Below, in pieces: positions 23,098 to 35,649 of a stretch of 64,000 nt of DNA. Position numbers and translations under genes: made by a program. Origin of the DNA: Globodera rostochiensis (taxonomy: Eukaryota; Nematoda; Chromadorea; Rhabditida; Heteroderidae); contig JAEVLN010000023.1 in NCBI GenBank assembly GCA_018350325.1, forward strand, positions 249,001 to 313,000, given 5' to 3'. Position 1 is the first letter of the stretch. Every line of letters begins with the position of its first letter. The notes under the pieces are model-generated. The model ran no database searches and was not told where the DNA came from. It saw nothing but the letters and a program-made list of their open reading frames with translations.

Positions 23098-23470
23098 TTT
23101 GCATCAACACCCTGTGGATCAAACCTGGTTTTTTTTTTGATTTTATATGTATGCATCATTTTTTTAATTTTAGGCTCTTTGACATCAAAGTGCAGCCTGG
23201 CAATCAATCAAATAAATGATTAACAATTAAAAGGCATAATCTAATTTGACAAAGGATTAAGAAAGAAGGAAAATTTGAACTAATCTGCAAATTATAAAAT
23301 ATAAATTTAAAAATTATTAATAAAATTTCCAAATTACTATTAAAATACTGAACATTAAATTGCTTTGCCTTAACGCTTTAGACAATTGATCGTATAACTT
23401 TGGCCACTTATAAAATGTGAAATTTTCTACTGACTTATAACATGACTTCAATTACAGTTAAAGTTTAGAT
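23098..23470 (+). repeat. Dispersed repeat shared with 45980-46335
   Basis: Long shared runs occur in the same order: GATTTTATATGTATGCATCA, GGCTCTTTGACATCAAAGTG, ATGATTAACAATTAAAAGGC, AATTGCTTTGCCTTAACGCT and ATGTGAAATTTTCTACTGAC. The copy at 46 kb has a few deletions. Same orientation, both in A-rich surroundings. Confidence 0.93.
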
Positions 23471-23478
23471 TTTAATTA

Positions 23479-23722
23479 GAAATAACTTTCGTCCGATTTA
23501 TTTTTATTTTTTTTGCATGACTTAATTTGTTATTTAACATTTTCAAAAGGTATACAATAAAATTTATGGTATCTTACAGCCAAATAACTTTAGTATTAAT
23601 CTGTGTGACTTTTTTATAATTAATGGGTAATAAAAACTATAGAAACTTAATTGACATCTGTGATGCCTTTTAAAGTTTCCCTTGTCACACTCGGTTTGTG
23701 CAGTACGTAAGAAAAAAACGGA
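23479..23722 (-). repeat. Direct repeat pair, copy 2
   Basis: This is the partner of 22309-22552 and directly follows the repeat at 23098-23470. Its right edge (after AAACGGA) differs from copy 1, which sets one boundary of the duplicated unit. Confidence 0.92.
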
Positions 23723-23759
23723 AATGCCGCAAAATTCCTCTCCTTTCAAAACTTTCTCT

Positions 23760-26700
23760 TGCCAAACTACCGACTATTGAAAGTGAAATGAAATGTTTTG
23801 CCAAAATTTTATAATAAATACATAAATTACAAAAATACAACGCTAACGCTTAAAAACATTTATATTCGATTTAATTTTTTCTTTACATGATTCGGATTTA
23901 GCTCGGAATACATATTGACCGACTAAAACGCAAAATTTTAGCAATTTGCTTTTGAAGCAATTTAGAAACTTCGCATGGACAGTTGGAAACTACGGTGGTT
24001 GGAAAAGCGAATTGTAAGCACAGAATTATATTTAAATTTAAAAAAATTTCCTTTAATTTTATAAAATTCATTGTTATAAATTGATCGTTTCATCGGATAA
24101 ACGGTGCAATTTTTGCGAATTTAAATGAGTTTGTTTGTGAGTTGCCAAAGGCCTAAACCATAAATTTATAAAACTCCTAAATAAAGAATTAACGAAAATC
24201 AGAAATAACTTCTCTTTCTAATCTATTCTTTAGCATAACAACATTTTATTTTTAACACCAGCGAGTCCGTATGAAACAAAAGATGAGCTACCAGCAGTTC
24301 ATGGAGGGTTTTAAAATTCAAACCCAACAAAAAAAAACAATATTTCAATAATTAAAAAAGTAAAATTAATCACAGAACTTTTTTATAAATTTAGAAATTA
24401 AAAACTAAATGCCAATGATTATTCCAGCGGCTGAAGAACTAAGTCAACGTAATTACTGTTTTTTTCATAATGAAATAAATAAAACATAATAACGTCTACA
24501 ACAGTGAATGTGAATTAAATAATAAATCATAAGATATATTGAATTCGATATGAAGCACATCTGCTGTATATTTTAATAATCATTTTCAAATGTAGCACTT
24601 TTAAACATTTCAGCATAAATTAAATAATTAGGTCAGTTTTATTCCGTTGTATTTTTTGTTCTTTGCTCGAAATTCGAGGCACACACATTATCCTGAAATT
24701 TGTATTAAAAAAATTATTGTTTCAATTTCGTAAAATGCGCTATTAAAGAAAAGTACTAAAATAAACCTCTTTTTAAAGACCTTCAAAACAAATAAGATAA
24801 ATTCAAAATATACAAAGTTTCTCAAAATCAAATACAAAGAAAAAATAAATAAATTTGTAATTGAAAACGCACTTAAAAACTTTATAACCGAATTAAAAAA
24901 CTTATTCAAAAAATAAAAATAGCAATTTAAAAAAAATCTTAATCAAGCAATATAAATACTGTAACAAACGTTAAAAAAAAGAACATCAACGATAAGTCTG
25001 TCTTCATGCGCAGCAATTGTTTGCCTCAATTGGCACAAGAACTATGTGAGTGAAGCATTGCTCTGACTATAAAATAATAATACCGTTTTATATTGTATGA
25101 AAAACGCTATAAACTACGGAATATTTATAATTTAAACGTAATTTCTAAATTAAATACCCGGCAGACATCTGTGAGGCCTTTTCTTCGATAATCTTTGAAA
25201 TGTGAGTTTAGATAAAAATAAACGCAATAATTTATAAAAAATGCTCATAAACAGATAAATTTACGAAAAAAGACTAAATTTATAAAATAAATAAGCAGTG
25301 GCCTAAGTTCAGAATGAATGGACGTAAATATTTTAAAACCTTTAAAAGCTACTACTCTTCTTGAATAAAATTTTTATTAATTTATCTAACCAATTACTTC
25401 TATGCAAAATTTAAAAAACTAACTTTGTGGCATAAAAAATATGAAAACCAAAGTAAACTAATCAAATTATTTTTCCTTAAATTTTTTTCAAGCAAAATGT
25501 TATATTCTATAAATTAAATATTATACCAAAGCGTCGCAAAGCGTCAGATGAGCAAACCAAAATTAAAATGAAAATTGTAACAAATTTATAAATATTAGAT
25601 ACGTTATTGATCACTAAAAATGGAAATTTGCGAACTACTAAAAAATGGGCGCCGAAATTTTAATTTAAATAATACAATTACGCAAAATATTAAAATGACA
25701 TAAACAATACTTAAATCGATTTCTGACTGTTTTTAAAAAATAATTCATATTTAACGATTGTGTTTTTTGTGCTTAACTCAGCGTGCCAAGGTCGCAGAAA
25801 AAATAGGTATTTACCTAAAAGTAGCATCCTGTTAATGAGCATCTAATTTATATTATTTTGTACTTTTAAACAATAATTTTTTTAAAAAAATAATAGTTTT
25901 AATGTTGTTGTTGTAAGATTCAAATATAAATTTTTAAAATATTTTTAAACACAAACCTTCACCCTTCAGATTTAAACCTATGTTTAAATAATAAAATAAA
26001 AATATAATTAAACTCAAGAATGAAGCAAACAAATAAATAAACTCAACAAAGAATAAACATTTTATTAAAATCTCCGACAGGGGAAGAGGCACCAGATATT
26101 TCCGAAATCAACCTGAATCGGCAGGTTTAACAACTAATATAAAATAAAATTACAATAAAAAATCTACAAGGAAATAGAGATTTTAGCCTCATTTGTGGGT
26201 TTTTAAAGTTATGGTTTTGACATTTGAATTGGTGGAAAAATTCCAAAATTTTTTATATATTTTTTATGGGAATAAGCTTTAAAGTCAAAATTGGAGAAAA
26301 AATAAAAGCACTCTCAGGCTTTTTGAAGAATGGGTCAAATTAATGGTCCGCGACTAAAAAAAAATGTAATTATAAATAGCAGCAATTAACTAGATGTATG
26401 ACATAATAAAATTATTATAAGAAACATGTTGACACGAGTGATTTGTTTTCAAAATTATCAGCACAATCATTCAGCCAAAAAAAATTAACTTAAAAAAATC
26501 TTAATTTAAAAGCTAAATACAAAATAAAGTTAATCTTTAAAAATATCAAAATGTATTTATAAAATAAAACACTTATATTCAATTTAACAATGAATAAAAA
26601 AGATACAATAATACTAATTGGAAAGGTACTTGATTTTAAATTTACAAAACAAAATACCTTAATAATCAAAGAAATTATTAAATTAAATTTTATTAGCTTT

Positions 26701-27140
26701 TGCTTCGCTTTGCCATTATTTTCAACTAATTCCATAAAAATTAATAATTAAGAAAGAGTAATTTAAAATATGGATATTTCAAATCATAAAGTTACCCCGT
26801 TATCTCGTATTCAAGAATGGTTGTGCCTTTTTCACCGCTTAATGCTATGACCTAGATGGATATAATAAATTAAATTATTTATTTTTATTTAAAACCACAA
26901 ATAATTTGTAAATAAGAGCAACGTTTAAAAAAATCAACACAAATGCTTTAATTAATACAATAATTAATAACAGTTTTTAACGCAAAAAATCCGGAACATG
27001 CAACATGAGTCGTCCGAAAATCAAAAATTAGAACATTCAAAAACCAACCTAAATTATTATAGTTACTCGAGAAAGGGCTAAAAATACCAAAAACAAATTT
27101 TTTAATTGCGCTTTAAATTAAAAATTATAAACTGGTTTTT
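23760..27140. other. A-rich gene-free stretch
   Basis: The + strand is A-rich throughout. Minus-strand frames of 73 codons (24688-24909) and 81 codons (26490-26735) are low-complexity and hydrophobic, as expected from AT-rich noise. No repeat, RNA gene or GC island of note is present beyond small patches at 25000-25060 and 26075-26130. Confidence 0.5.
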
Positions 27141-28210
27141 TCTAAAGCCATTTGTCATTTCAAAATTACATCATTCCACTTCTTTCGCCTTCCCATTCCT
27201 TATAAAACAAAAAATAGTGTTTTTTAAAAACATTTATTTTTAATTTATTAACTTATTTACGAACCGTTCCCTTGTTCATAAATTTTAGTTCAAGAGATTG
27301 CTTTAGATTGGGTTTGATAAATATTCATATTGCTAGATTATACTATATTTTTTTAAAGTTTTAGAATCTTTATATAGGCTGGTTTATGCTTTAAATTTGT
27401 AAATAATTCTTTGTTTTTATTTACTTTTTTCAATTAAGAGGATACAATTATTCAGGGTTGGCTTTTTAATTTAAAAAAAATGCTCCTCGTCTGCTCTCTT
27501 TCAACCATTGTAATCCGTGGCGCATAGGCCATTTGCCTTAGTTGAGCGTGATATTAAGAAAATTGATATGCAAGTGCATTTTTATTTTGCTTTAATTAAT
27601 TTTTACATACATTAAAGAACAAATCACATTTTTTACTTATTGAGAATATTATATTTTGTTTTTTATTATATGAATAGAAACTCTGACAAATCGATATCAT
27701 TTATTGAATAAAAAATTGCTTCATTTGTATAAATTGATTTTATATAAAGCATTAATTAGTATTCTCAAAAATTTTTGGTGATTATAAATTTTTTTACATT
27801 TTATTCGTTTAATTCGTACCATAGTAAGCTTTAATAATTCTTACTTTTGTCGTCATTGGTTACTGTATTTCTCTGTTTTTAAATGTAATTAAATTCCAGC
27901 TACAGAATAAGTTAAAGATAAACATGCGTCCAATTTATTTTTATTTTAATAATAACGATTAATTAAATCTGTTTCAGAATCTCTGGCCTTTAATTTTATT
28001 AAATATTATCAATTGGGCACCTTTTATCTGAATGAACAATATTGTAAATGTTAACCTGTATTTTTATTCAAACTTTAATCTTATCACAAAATTTTGCGAT
28101 TAGAAATATTTAGTTTATATAATTCAAAGTAAAAATAGGTAAAAACTTAAACTGATCACCTTTTTTAATTAATTAATTTAAGTACCATCATTTTTTATTA
28201 ATATTTTGCC

Positions 28211-28447
28211 ATGCGATACACCCTCTCTAGAATGGTAGAGGGCATTATCGGAGCTGTAAAGCTCGTTCAGGTTCCACAAAATCTTTTTTGGTGGAATTGG
28301 ATAAACACTCTTAGCTTACAATACAATCATATCATTATTTATCAATGCTTATTTCGAATGATGTTTTCAAAAATCACTTTACGAACTTTTGCTTATTTAA
28401 AATTTTTATATATAGAGTTACTTTCAAAAATTAAATATGTTTATTAA
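28211..28447 (+). CDS. Candidate ORF, unknown
   Basis: The frame runs 78 codons from an ATG (28211) to TAA. The first 35 codons are GC-richer and read as plausible protein (MRYTLSRMVEGIIGAVKLVQ, then a tryptophan-rich NLFWWNWI). The last 40 are AT-rich and may be intron, since CAG/GTTCC at about 28270 could be a donor. No family is recognised. Confidence 0.22.
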   Translation: MRYTLSRMVEGIIGAVKLVQVPQNLFWWNWINTLSLQYNHIIIYQCLFRMMFSKITLRTFAYLKFLYIELLSKIKYVY

Positions 28448-29106
28448 TTTAAAATTCTAAAATCTTCTGCGCCCCTTGTGAAGGCTCCAATCAGCCAATG
28501 ATTTGAGTTCTTTGGGCGTCTTGGTTGGGCCAACAATTATTCCATTTATATTACTTTATCTTCCTATACAAGTTGCATTTTTTTCCAAAGTTTAATTGCT
28601 TAATATTTGGGTTGCTTTTTTCCATTTTTATTCCCAGTTTTGTGTATGTCACGTTTATTTGGTTTTTCCATTCATGGGGCATTTTAAATTTTTTCAGCTA
28701 TATGTTGTATATAAAAATAATTGTTTAATTGGCTTTTGTAAATTTATTTAAATGATAATACGTTGATATTTTGAATTAAGTTAAATTTTTTTTTTCAAAT
28801 CTCAATGATTTTTTCACGTGATGATTGGGAATTTCTTGCTTGTCGATTGTCGATGTATTGTTTTCAAGTGCTACCATTTTGCTAGCCTGTAATAAAAAAT
28901 AAATAATATTAGTCATAAATGATTTTGATGTTTTAAACTATTTTTCGTAATTTTTCTAACAAAAATTTTTTGATATTCTTCTGCAATTTATTTTAATAAA
29001 TTTACCTTTAAAATATTTGTTGAATCCGTCTGGGCATGCTATAGTTTACACAGCTTTTTGAAATAATATTTTAGTCATTTTATTCATTAATCTCTGAATT
29101 TTGTAT

Positions 29107-29224
29107 TTTTCAATTAATGAGTCCTTGCCTCTCGGGATAAGCAAGCACAAATGACTTTGTTACGTGAAGTCGTCCTTGAAAGCCGCAAATGCTTTTGTTT
29201 TCTTTCTGTCTTAATGAAAAAGTA
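29107..29224 (+). CDS. Candidate internal exon, unknown
   Basis: A + frame is open from GTCCTTGCC through an ATG and a charged helix-like part (MTLLREVVLESRKC) to a possible donor, AAAAA/GTAGGT at about 29222. The acceptor side (ending AATGAG) is weak. The reverse strand is also open over the same stretch, so the call is tentative. Confidence 0.2.
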
Positions 29225-30060
29225 GGTTAAATAAGAAAGACATATTCAGCCATTTCTTATACTGAATATTATTTTTATAAAGTTATAATGTTTTTAATTT
29301 GATAAATATTTTTTAGCAAGTTCTTTCCCCTAAATTTTTTTTATTAATTGCAATATTTTGATAAATACAACAATGCGTTTAGTGATTTAATTATTATCTT
29401 CTAAATAATATGACTCACATTATATTTAGTATATATTTTATTCTTTTACCAACGTATAAATTCATATAATCCACTTCAATTAAAATTATTTCCATCATTC
29501 ATAAAACTGCTTTTATATTATTAAATAAGCTGGTAAGCGTTTTCGATGCTAGCTATAATGAATATTTTAATTTGGTGTTCATTTAATTTATTTAAATTAT
29601 AATTAAATTGTTAACATTTATTTTAAACTTTTTGTTAATACGCTGGAGGTTAATAATTCCTTTTTTTGTAATATTTCACCAAGTATGCAACTCTTTACAT
29701 ATTTAAATATCATTGTATTGTATTTTAATTAAGCAATTTATTATCCTATCAGTTTATTGACTGACTTTTAACAGTTAATTTTTTAAAATTAAATCTTGCT
29801 TTTGCAGAGTTGCTTTAGCTGAGCCCAAACAAAACAAAATTTTAAATAATTTATGTTCCATTTTTACTAAATAATAATTAACGTTGATAAGTTTTTTTTT
29901 TTGCTTTTATACTTACATTCAGCATAACAGCTCATTTTACTTATTAAGCAAAATATTGAACATAGTTATTTTTACTTTTTTCAATCCTGACGTAGTATTT
30001 ATGTGTGTGTTTGATTAAGAAAATATTTTAGCCACAATTTCAACATTTATTTAAAAATAG

Positions 30061-30181
30061 ACATTTGAAGACCTGCATAAACAAAGTGTTTGGAAAAAGA
30101 TTTCTTTCACTCCAGTACCTCGAGCGCTTAGGATTGTTGGGCATCCATCCTGAAGATTATGCTGATTTTTCAGATTTGTAA
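30061..30181 (+). CDS. Candidate 3'-terminal exon, unknown
   Basis: After an AG at 30059-30060 (TTAAAAATAG), the + frame runs 39 codons to TAA at 30179. It reads as well-mixed protein: a basic start (KTCINKVFGKRFLSL), leucine-rich QYLERLGLLG, then IHPEDYADFSDL. The reverse strand is broken by stops in two frames. This is one of the better coding candidates of the window. The sequence TTTTTCAG inside its last codons is also a perfect splice acceptor, so it may instead be intron next to the exon at 30174. Confidence 0.32.
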
Positions 30182-30230
30182 ATATTTGTGCATTGGCACG
30201 GTGTTTTGTTCACTCCACACGGTCGGCAAG
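30174..30230 (+). CDS. Candidate 57-bp exon with canonical splice borders
   Basis: The left border is GATTTTTCAG and the right border AAG/GTTAATTTT, both strong for an AT-rich animal-type intron. One frame gives ICKYLCIGTVFCSLHTVGK. Another gives a reading with two cysteines that can join 30324-30375 across a 94-base T-rich intron. No gene is recognised. Confidence 0.28.
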
Positions 30231-30323
30231 GTTAATTTTAAATTTTTGCCTATTTATATATGTTTTTATTAACTTTATCACTCTTGTCAAAATAAATCTT
30301 GAAAAATTTTATGCATCTGAAAG

Positions 30324-30375
30324 AATTTGTCAAGACAAACACTTTTATAGTGGTTGCAAATACGGTTGCCCCTGA
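30324..30375 (+). CDS. Candidate terminal exon, cysteine-containing end
   Basis: It follows CTGAAAG (AG at 30322-30323). In the frame continued from 30174-30230 it adds 16 codons, three of the residues cysteine, and ends GCP then TGA at 30373. The spliced product would have a CX3-type spacing near its end, as in small secreted cysteine-rich peptides, but no signal peptide exon has been located. Confidence 0.22.
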
Positions 30376-31837
30376 ATTTTAACCGTAATATTTGGTTAGA
30401 TTGAATTTAAAATGTTTTCTTTTATTATTTTCTGTATTTTTACAAAATTTATGTCTAATATAAATATAAACTAACTTAATCTTAGACTCCAATACTTAAA
30501 AATTAAAGTTTACATTAATTTTAAAATTTAAAAAAACTTAATCTCGTTTGACAATTTAAGGTAAATTTAAATTTTGTTATATTAAAATTACAAATTTGAT
30601 ATTTACGATTTTTTGTATAAGTAAATTGATACTTGCCATGTATTATTTCATTTATTTATTTAATTATTTTTCATTATATTTTCTGATGATTTTGAAATTG
30701 TTATTATTTTTAAGCAAAAAGAAAATTTATGCTTTTGAGGTTATTAATACTTTATTTACAATAAAAATTGATTTGTTGGTCTCAAACGGCGCTAATGTTT
30801 TTCAATTATTATTTTGCAAAATGACATTGACAATAATGCATATTTTGCAACAGCAAGTATATCTTTGATTTTCAACGTTCAAAAAAGTTACCAATAATTT
30901 GTATAAAATTAATTATTATTATTATTATGCCACTTTGCTCGTAAAACTCGTATAAAAATATTTATTTTGACAAACGTAATTGCGCAAATTCATTCATTAT
31001 AATCAAATCTTAACGACCTCCGCTTAATTATATGATAATTATTATTAAAATCTTATAACGGCGGTCCACCTCGATGTGGACTTGTCCTTTTCACTCTTTT
31101 TGGACGCCTGATAAAGATCACCAATTTTAAGAATATCATACTATTATTTTTACCATAAATTTGCAATTATTTTACGCACCTTCATAAATAAATTGTATTT
31201 AAGTATGTTTCGGTCAAATCTAGTTTAAATTCTTATTTATAATAAAGCTTGGTTGAAGTTGTTCGTTTGAATTATGGTTACTCTACTCGCAATTAAAATT
31301 GTAATTTAAAATGTATCGATCAAATTAAAATAAACATATAATTCTGACTGATGGTTCCGTTACTCTCAACTCAATTTTGATGTACTTCCCTCATTTGATT
31401 TTAGAATATTTTCTATACATTATTATTTTATTTATTTTCTGCAATTTTATTACTAAGATGTTGTTTGAAAGGTGCATATAGTTTATTTTCTTTGTGTTTT
31501 AAGTATACATTTAAAACAATAAGTTTTTTTGCTAATTTGTTATTTTATTAGACTAAATTTTTCTTATATCAAGGCTTTCGTTTTTTATTATTATTATTTT
31601 TTTGTATTATTTTCATAGGTTTTGTCTTAATTTTACAGTTCTTAAATAACCCCGATGCAATGATTTTAGGTTAATGGCGGAGTGCCAACCTTTACACGCC
31701 TAAATTTTAAAATACAGATAATTAATCTAAAAGAAATAAGTATATAAATGTTGGTAAATATATTTGATTAATTTATAATTTAAACTTCGTTGAAATAGAG
31801 GTGTACTCCATTTTGCAAAGTCCCTATTTTGGGGTTT

Positions 31838-32048
31838 ACGGTAGGAGTTATAACTAACGTAACTTTGATTCAAAAAGATACGAAAGGTCTCTTTATAGAG
31901 ATAATTTTTTTATTATAATTCAACGACGTAAAATTTAAATAGATAAAGTGACATACACTTTTAATATACGCGAAAACAAATGGGAATTTTTTGACATTTA
32001 GAATCATAAGCTTTTTGCAAAGTTTACGTTAGTTATAACTCCTACCGT
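31838..32048. mobile_element. Palindromic element with about 30-bp inverted ends
   Basis: ACGGTAGGAGTTATAACTAA plus CGTAACTTTG at the left and its complement at the right (32018-32048) differ by one inserted base. Weaker pairing continues inward through CAAAAAG. The element of about 211 bp ends 14 bases before the hAT element at 32063. Left of it, TCCCTATTTTGGGGTTT is an inverted fragment of that element's internal repeat, so the two are probably related. Confidence 0.82.
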
Positions 32049-32062
32049 TTCTTATTCATTAT

Positions 32063-32536
32063 TAGGGATCGGAATTTTAAGGACGAAAAAACGTAAAATA
32101 GGGCCATATAATAGGGACTAAAAAACCCCAAAATAGGGACTAAAAGCCCAAAAAGTTGTAAAATAGGGACTAAAAATATTAATCTTTGGGAGTGAATTTT
32201 TGGTCTAAGAAAAAGTCTTTTTTAAAGATGCATTTTTGGTTTGAATTTTTTTTTGATTTCTAAGTGTACATTTTTCGCTTTTTTGCACTTTTCTTAAGAA
32301 ACTTTCGGAAAATGCCTGAAATGTTGCATTTTTTTAAATAAGGGAAGAGTACCAAATAGGGACTAAAAACGCAAAAACATCGAAATGGGGATTTATTCTC
32401 AAAAAGGCCAAAATAGGGATTTTTAGTGACTAAAAAGTCGCTCTAACTCAAAAATCTTCAAAATAATGCTATTTTTGGGCTTCTCTCGCAAACCTTGTTC
32501 GCAAAAAATAGTTAAACCCTAAAAATCCGCCCTCTA
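32063..32536. mobile_element. hAT-type MITE, 474 bp, TSD TTCATTAT
   Basis: The left end TAGGGATCGGAATTTTAAGG and the right end, in complement TAGAGGGCGGATTTTTAGGG, are imperfect inverted repeats. The flanks are identical 8-bp direct repeats TTCATTAT (32055-32062 and 32537-32544). The interior repeats AAAATAGGGACTAAAA units at both ends, and carries GATGCATTTTTGG and ACATTTTTCGC runs related to those in 13449-14016. There is no transposase. It is older than 13449-14016, judging by its diverged ends. Confidence 0.9.
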
Positions 32537-32580
32537 TTCATTATATTAATGTGTGAATTGTTATAAAAATAGGACGCCCA

Positions 32581-32745
32581 AAGCTTAATAGGTTTAAAAA
32601 TTTTATAAAATCCATTTTACTTTATAAATTTGGTTAACCTTAATCAATGAATTTTATTATTCAGAAAATTTGATATCACGCAATAAAATTAAATGTTATT
32701 TATTGTAGTTTCCGGACTTATAAAAATTTTCATGCCCAGCCGCTG
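32581..32745 (+). repeat. Dispersed repeat family B, copy 1
   Basis: It shares AAGCTTAAT, AATTTGGTTA, TTATTATTCAGAAAATTTGA, TATCACGCAATAAAAT and TTTATTGTAGTTTCC with 39139-39315. Same orientation, both in T-rich blocks. The other copy carries an extra 30-40 bases before AAAAATTTTCATGC. Confidence 0.9.
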
Positions 32746-35649
32746 ACTAGTAAAACAATAAGAAGAATCGATAACATGCTCAAGAATGATTTTTAATTCA
32801 ATAAATTGATTATTAATTATTGTATATTTTATTCATGTTTTATGCATTGATCAATACATTTTTTTATAAGTTGAGAAATTAAAAAGTGCATTAAAAATAA
32901 TTGTTACGAATAATGATTTTTATTGTGTTCGTAGCCAGTGAATTGGTTATCAATTATTATATTTTTTTAAAATATTTCATAATGTTCTGAAACTCCACTA
33001 ATAAAGCACTATTTGCAAAATTTAGCCAGTTTAAAAAAATTCAGTTATATCTTTTCAATGTGATAAATGGGATTTATTATTTTATTTCTTGTGGTTTTTA
33101 TTAAATATATAAATATTTACATATCATTTTATAATTTGATATATAGCATCGATTTTACACCGTTTTTAATATAATTCATATAACAACCAAAAACCAAGTT
33201 TTCGGCATTTTCAACATTAAAATAGATAGGCGTCTATGCGCCAAGTTTCTCAGAATTTCATTTCAAATTAAAATATTTTGAATTAACAAACATATAAATA
33301 AATATAAAATAAGTTGCTGTTTTTGTGCGTTTTAAAAAATTATTTAAATTTTTATTATTATCTTGCTTTTAATTATTGAATTATAAATCATATTTTTTAA
33401 TAGTTCATTTTTATTCATTGTTTGTATTGCGAAGCAAATTGGATTTTGTGTGTGTAAGCGCGCACGGAGCATAACAAATGCAAAACATTCAAACGAATAA
33501 TATTCAATCAACTGTTCTGTAGAAACATTTTAAATCATTTCATGCAAAACGAAAAAAGCTACATTTTTAAATATGTTTATCAATTTTAATTCTTTATTAT
33601 TTCAACGGTGCGTCTTTGCCGTTTCCATAACATTTGAACTTTTGCATTTTTTTGTTTTGAACCTATATTTGGAAAACGCCTCTTTAAATTTAATATATAT
33701 TAAGATTTTTTCATGCGACTGTTAAAGAAGTAAATTATCGATTGATTCTAATTTTAACTTGTCTGCATAAATCTTTTATTTGAATCAATTTAAATAATAA
33801 CATTTTAATAAATTATATGTTTAATATTATGTTTTTTATGGCTGCATCTTTATGGGGCAGATTCCTTTCATCAATTGGTGCCGTTGGGAATCATGGTTTT
33901 CTGAATATTGGAACAGGCAAAATTAATTGAGTCACTCGGCCAGCAACAAAGTCATAAAATTGGTTCTTTTAATTTTAAAAGAATTTTACAAATTAATTTT
34001 TGATGTTTAATTTGAATAGAACTAAAATTTAATTTGATTAATATTCAGTATGTTAAAGAAACAATGTAATCGATTCGTCCAAACACCCTCTAGTGCAAAT
34101 AAAGTATTAAATCGTAATTCATATAAAATAAATTGATGAATAAAAGTACATTATATATTTATTAACTTTTTGTCGTCGGCATCTTTAAAGTATTTCGAAT
34201 AAATTTTATTTTAATTTTTTTGAAGATTTTAACAATGTTTGTAAGAAAATATTGTACACCTAATTATATATGTGTTTAATTTATTTTTTTGAACAATAAA
34301 ATATTTTGTTCTCATTTGTTTTTTTTAAATTTTTTTTGTTTTAAATTCTAATAAATTAAAAATTAATTTGCTTTAATAATTGCGTTCTTCTTTTTTATTT
34401 TCAAATGAGCGCGGTGCGCCCTGCCACAGGTACGTGATCCAGAGTGTTCTTGCAAACAAAATTAGATACTTGCCACAATCTCATCGTCAGATACATAGCT
34501 GAATAAACTGTTTTGTCATTATCATTTAATACAGTTCCGAGACTTTCAGATGAACGCTCCAGAGGTCTTGAAATTAAAGGATAAGTATATGAAATAAATA
34601 GTTGAAAATTTTAAATAATGTTATCATCCAAATAAAAATTTTAACGAATTCAAGATCTAATCTTTCAATTTCTAGGAACACGTAGTTCATAATGAAAACG
34701 GCTCTCAGCCTTCAATAAATTCATTTTTTATAAACATTTTGATTATCACAAATAAGTCTTCATTATGTGCAGCAGACAGCAACGAAATAAAATTTTAATT
34801 TTGTTTCTTTGGATATTTGATTGTTTTCGATATAACAACATATTTTAAATCAGTGATTACGTTATTTTTTCAGAGGATGGGCTTTGTTTTGAATCAAGGT
34901 ATTATGCCTATTAATATTTTAATTCTAATTTCTTTCATTAAATCTTTTTTCTTGAATATGGCCGGCTTGGTATAAAAAGTATTTAATTTTAAGTTGAATT
35001 ATGGTTGTTGTTGTTGTTGTTTAAAAATAATAAATATTTAATTTGAACTCCCATATTTAATGCATTTATTTATTTTATTTTTATATATCAAATTTTCAAA
35101 ATTTTTTATTTGGATTTGTACTTATTGTCTTTGAAAATGTTTATTAATAATTATAATGTGGAAGTAGCTGCACACGATGTGCAAGTAGGTGTTTACATTT
35201 CACTCTATTTATTATCGAATTAATAGATTTTTAAATTAAATTGGGCAAAATTATCATTTATTTTTAAAAATATGTTCTTTAGACTCGCGCTTATTGATCT
35301 AGGGTCAATGTGTGTGAAGTTTTGTAGAATGTGCCATGAATTGCTTGCAAATATCAAAAATAAACATAAAAAAATTATATGTTTCAACAAATTAAATATT
35401 ATTCTAATATTAATTATTAGTAAGTCCAATTATATTAAGCTTACATGTCTTCTCTTTGTTCCTGATCCAGAAGCAAGTTATCCATTATTTGGAGTATAAT
35501 TAATTATAAAAATTTGCATGTTCCTCTGGCACTGGTCCATAATAAGTCAAATGTTGAGTTTTCTGTAAAAGTGAAATTTGTTATTTTTTGTAAGCATAAT
35601 TTTTAACTCTTTGAATACAATTGCACACAATCTATCTTGAATGGATGAA
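32746..35649. other. T-rich gene-free stretch
   Basis: It is T-rich with GC-richer islands at 33850-33930 and 34405-34500. A GTTGTTGTTGTTGTT microsatellite lies near 35001-35020. Overlapping frames of 69 codons (minus, 35220-35429) and 75 codons (plus, 35272-35499) are not distinctive. No repeat relation was found. Confidence 0.45.
34405..34429 (+). CDS. Possible first exon with strong donor, very short
   Basis: ATGAGCGCGGTGCGCC begins a run of eight codons that meets CACAG/GTACGTGA, a near-consensus 5' splice site, at 34429/34430. It is preceded by a pyrimidine-rich run ending TTTTCAA. This would fit a short first coding exon, but the reverse strand is equally open and no second exon was identified. 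Confidence 0.18.

Larger units (their letters stand above)
27140..31837. other. Start of an 8.5-kb T-rich block with candidate exons
   Basis: The + strand is T-rich. GC-richer islands occur at about 27485-27550, 28210-28320, 28470-28535, 29110-29200, 30060-30235 and 31055-31100. The last contains a perfect GTCCAC/GTGGAC stem around CTCGAT. Those with better coding signs are listed separately. Between them nothing is recognised. Confidence 0.45.

Noticed and set aside
33852..33926. 24-codon tryptophan-rich ORF
   Set aside because: Two other frames of the same island read at least as well. It is too short to support.
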